Origin: an uncultured Bacilli bacterium
GTDB taxonomy: Bacteria; Bacillota_I; Bacilli_A; RF39; UBA660
DNA length: 38,034 nucleotides
Direction of reading: 5' to 3'
Assembly: GCA_947589435.1 (NCBI GenBank)
Contig: CANQBI010000016.1
Location: 1-38,034 of the forward strand
The position numbers were made by a program, and so were the translations under genes. Shown here one piece after another: positions 37,916 through 38,034 of the stretch; the first letter of the stretch is position 1; each line of letters begins with the position of its first letter. The notes below the pieces were generated by a model that was not told the origin of the DNA, made no database searches, and worked only from the letters and a program-made list of their open reading frames with translations.

Positions 37916-37944
37916 ATTCTACTTCTTTTTTTATCTTTAGTCAA
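37916..37944 (-). promoter_or_regulatory. Promoter of the T-box/hisS operon
   Basis: TTGACT-17 bp-TAGAAT on the minus strand. Confidence 0.6.
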
Positions 37945-38034
37945 CTAAAGATACGCTTATGTTAATCCTTTTTTAAAATGTTACATATAAATTTTTTTAA
38001 AATGTTACATTTTGATATGATAAAATATACCTTT

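Noticed and set aside
1-38034. CRISPR arrays, tRNA or rRNA genes
   Set aside because: No regularly spaced repeats, cloverleaf-like tRNA sequences or rRNA motifs were seen. The only tandem repeat is coding (62-541).

Overview
Low-GC Firmicutes/Bacilli-like chromosomal window (the lineage is an inference from gene content and synteny). Housekeeping blocks, mostly on the minus strand:
- T-box-hisS-aspS-asnS-gatCAB.
- rnc-smc.
- SPOR protein-mreC-mreD-spoIVFA-like-spoIVFB-like-rplU-prp-rpmA.
- A probable 6S RNA upstream of tcdA, with rarA-gpsA converging on tcdA, and xerD.

Accessory material lies between these blocks. The loci most worth following up are:
1. A 217-aa putative nuclease/toxin gene (19441-20094) flanked by two copies of an unidentified ~132-nt small RNA. 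Each copy has its own sigma70-type promoter and intrinsic terminator. Paired substitutions between the copies support a pseudoknotted fold, and the toxin Shine-Dalgarno lies inside a hairpin. The layout resembles a type III toxin-antitoxin system but matches no RNA family I recognise.
2. Two adjacent surface proteins, each with an equal-length 96-bp C-terminal segment that is GC-rich and hypervariable, as in diversity-generating-retroelement targets.
3. A GNAT plus 393-aa membrane protein module between gatB and rnc. It is bracketed by an exact 29-bp duplication of the gatB terminator, carries a TnpB remnant, and has a promoter between two inverted 21-bp sites (possible inverton).
4. Four divergent paralogs of an unknown family clustered with a KilA-N protein, plus a 29-bp dyad repeat in and upstream of the KilA-N gene.

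All reading was by eye. No homology search or folding program was run.
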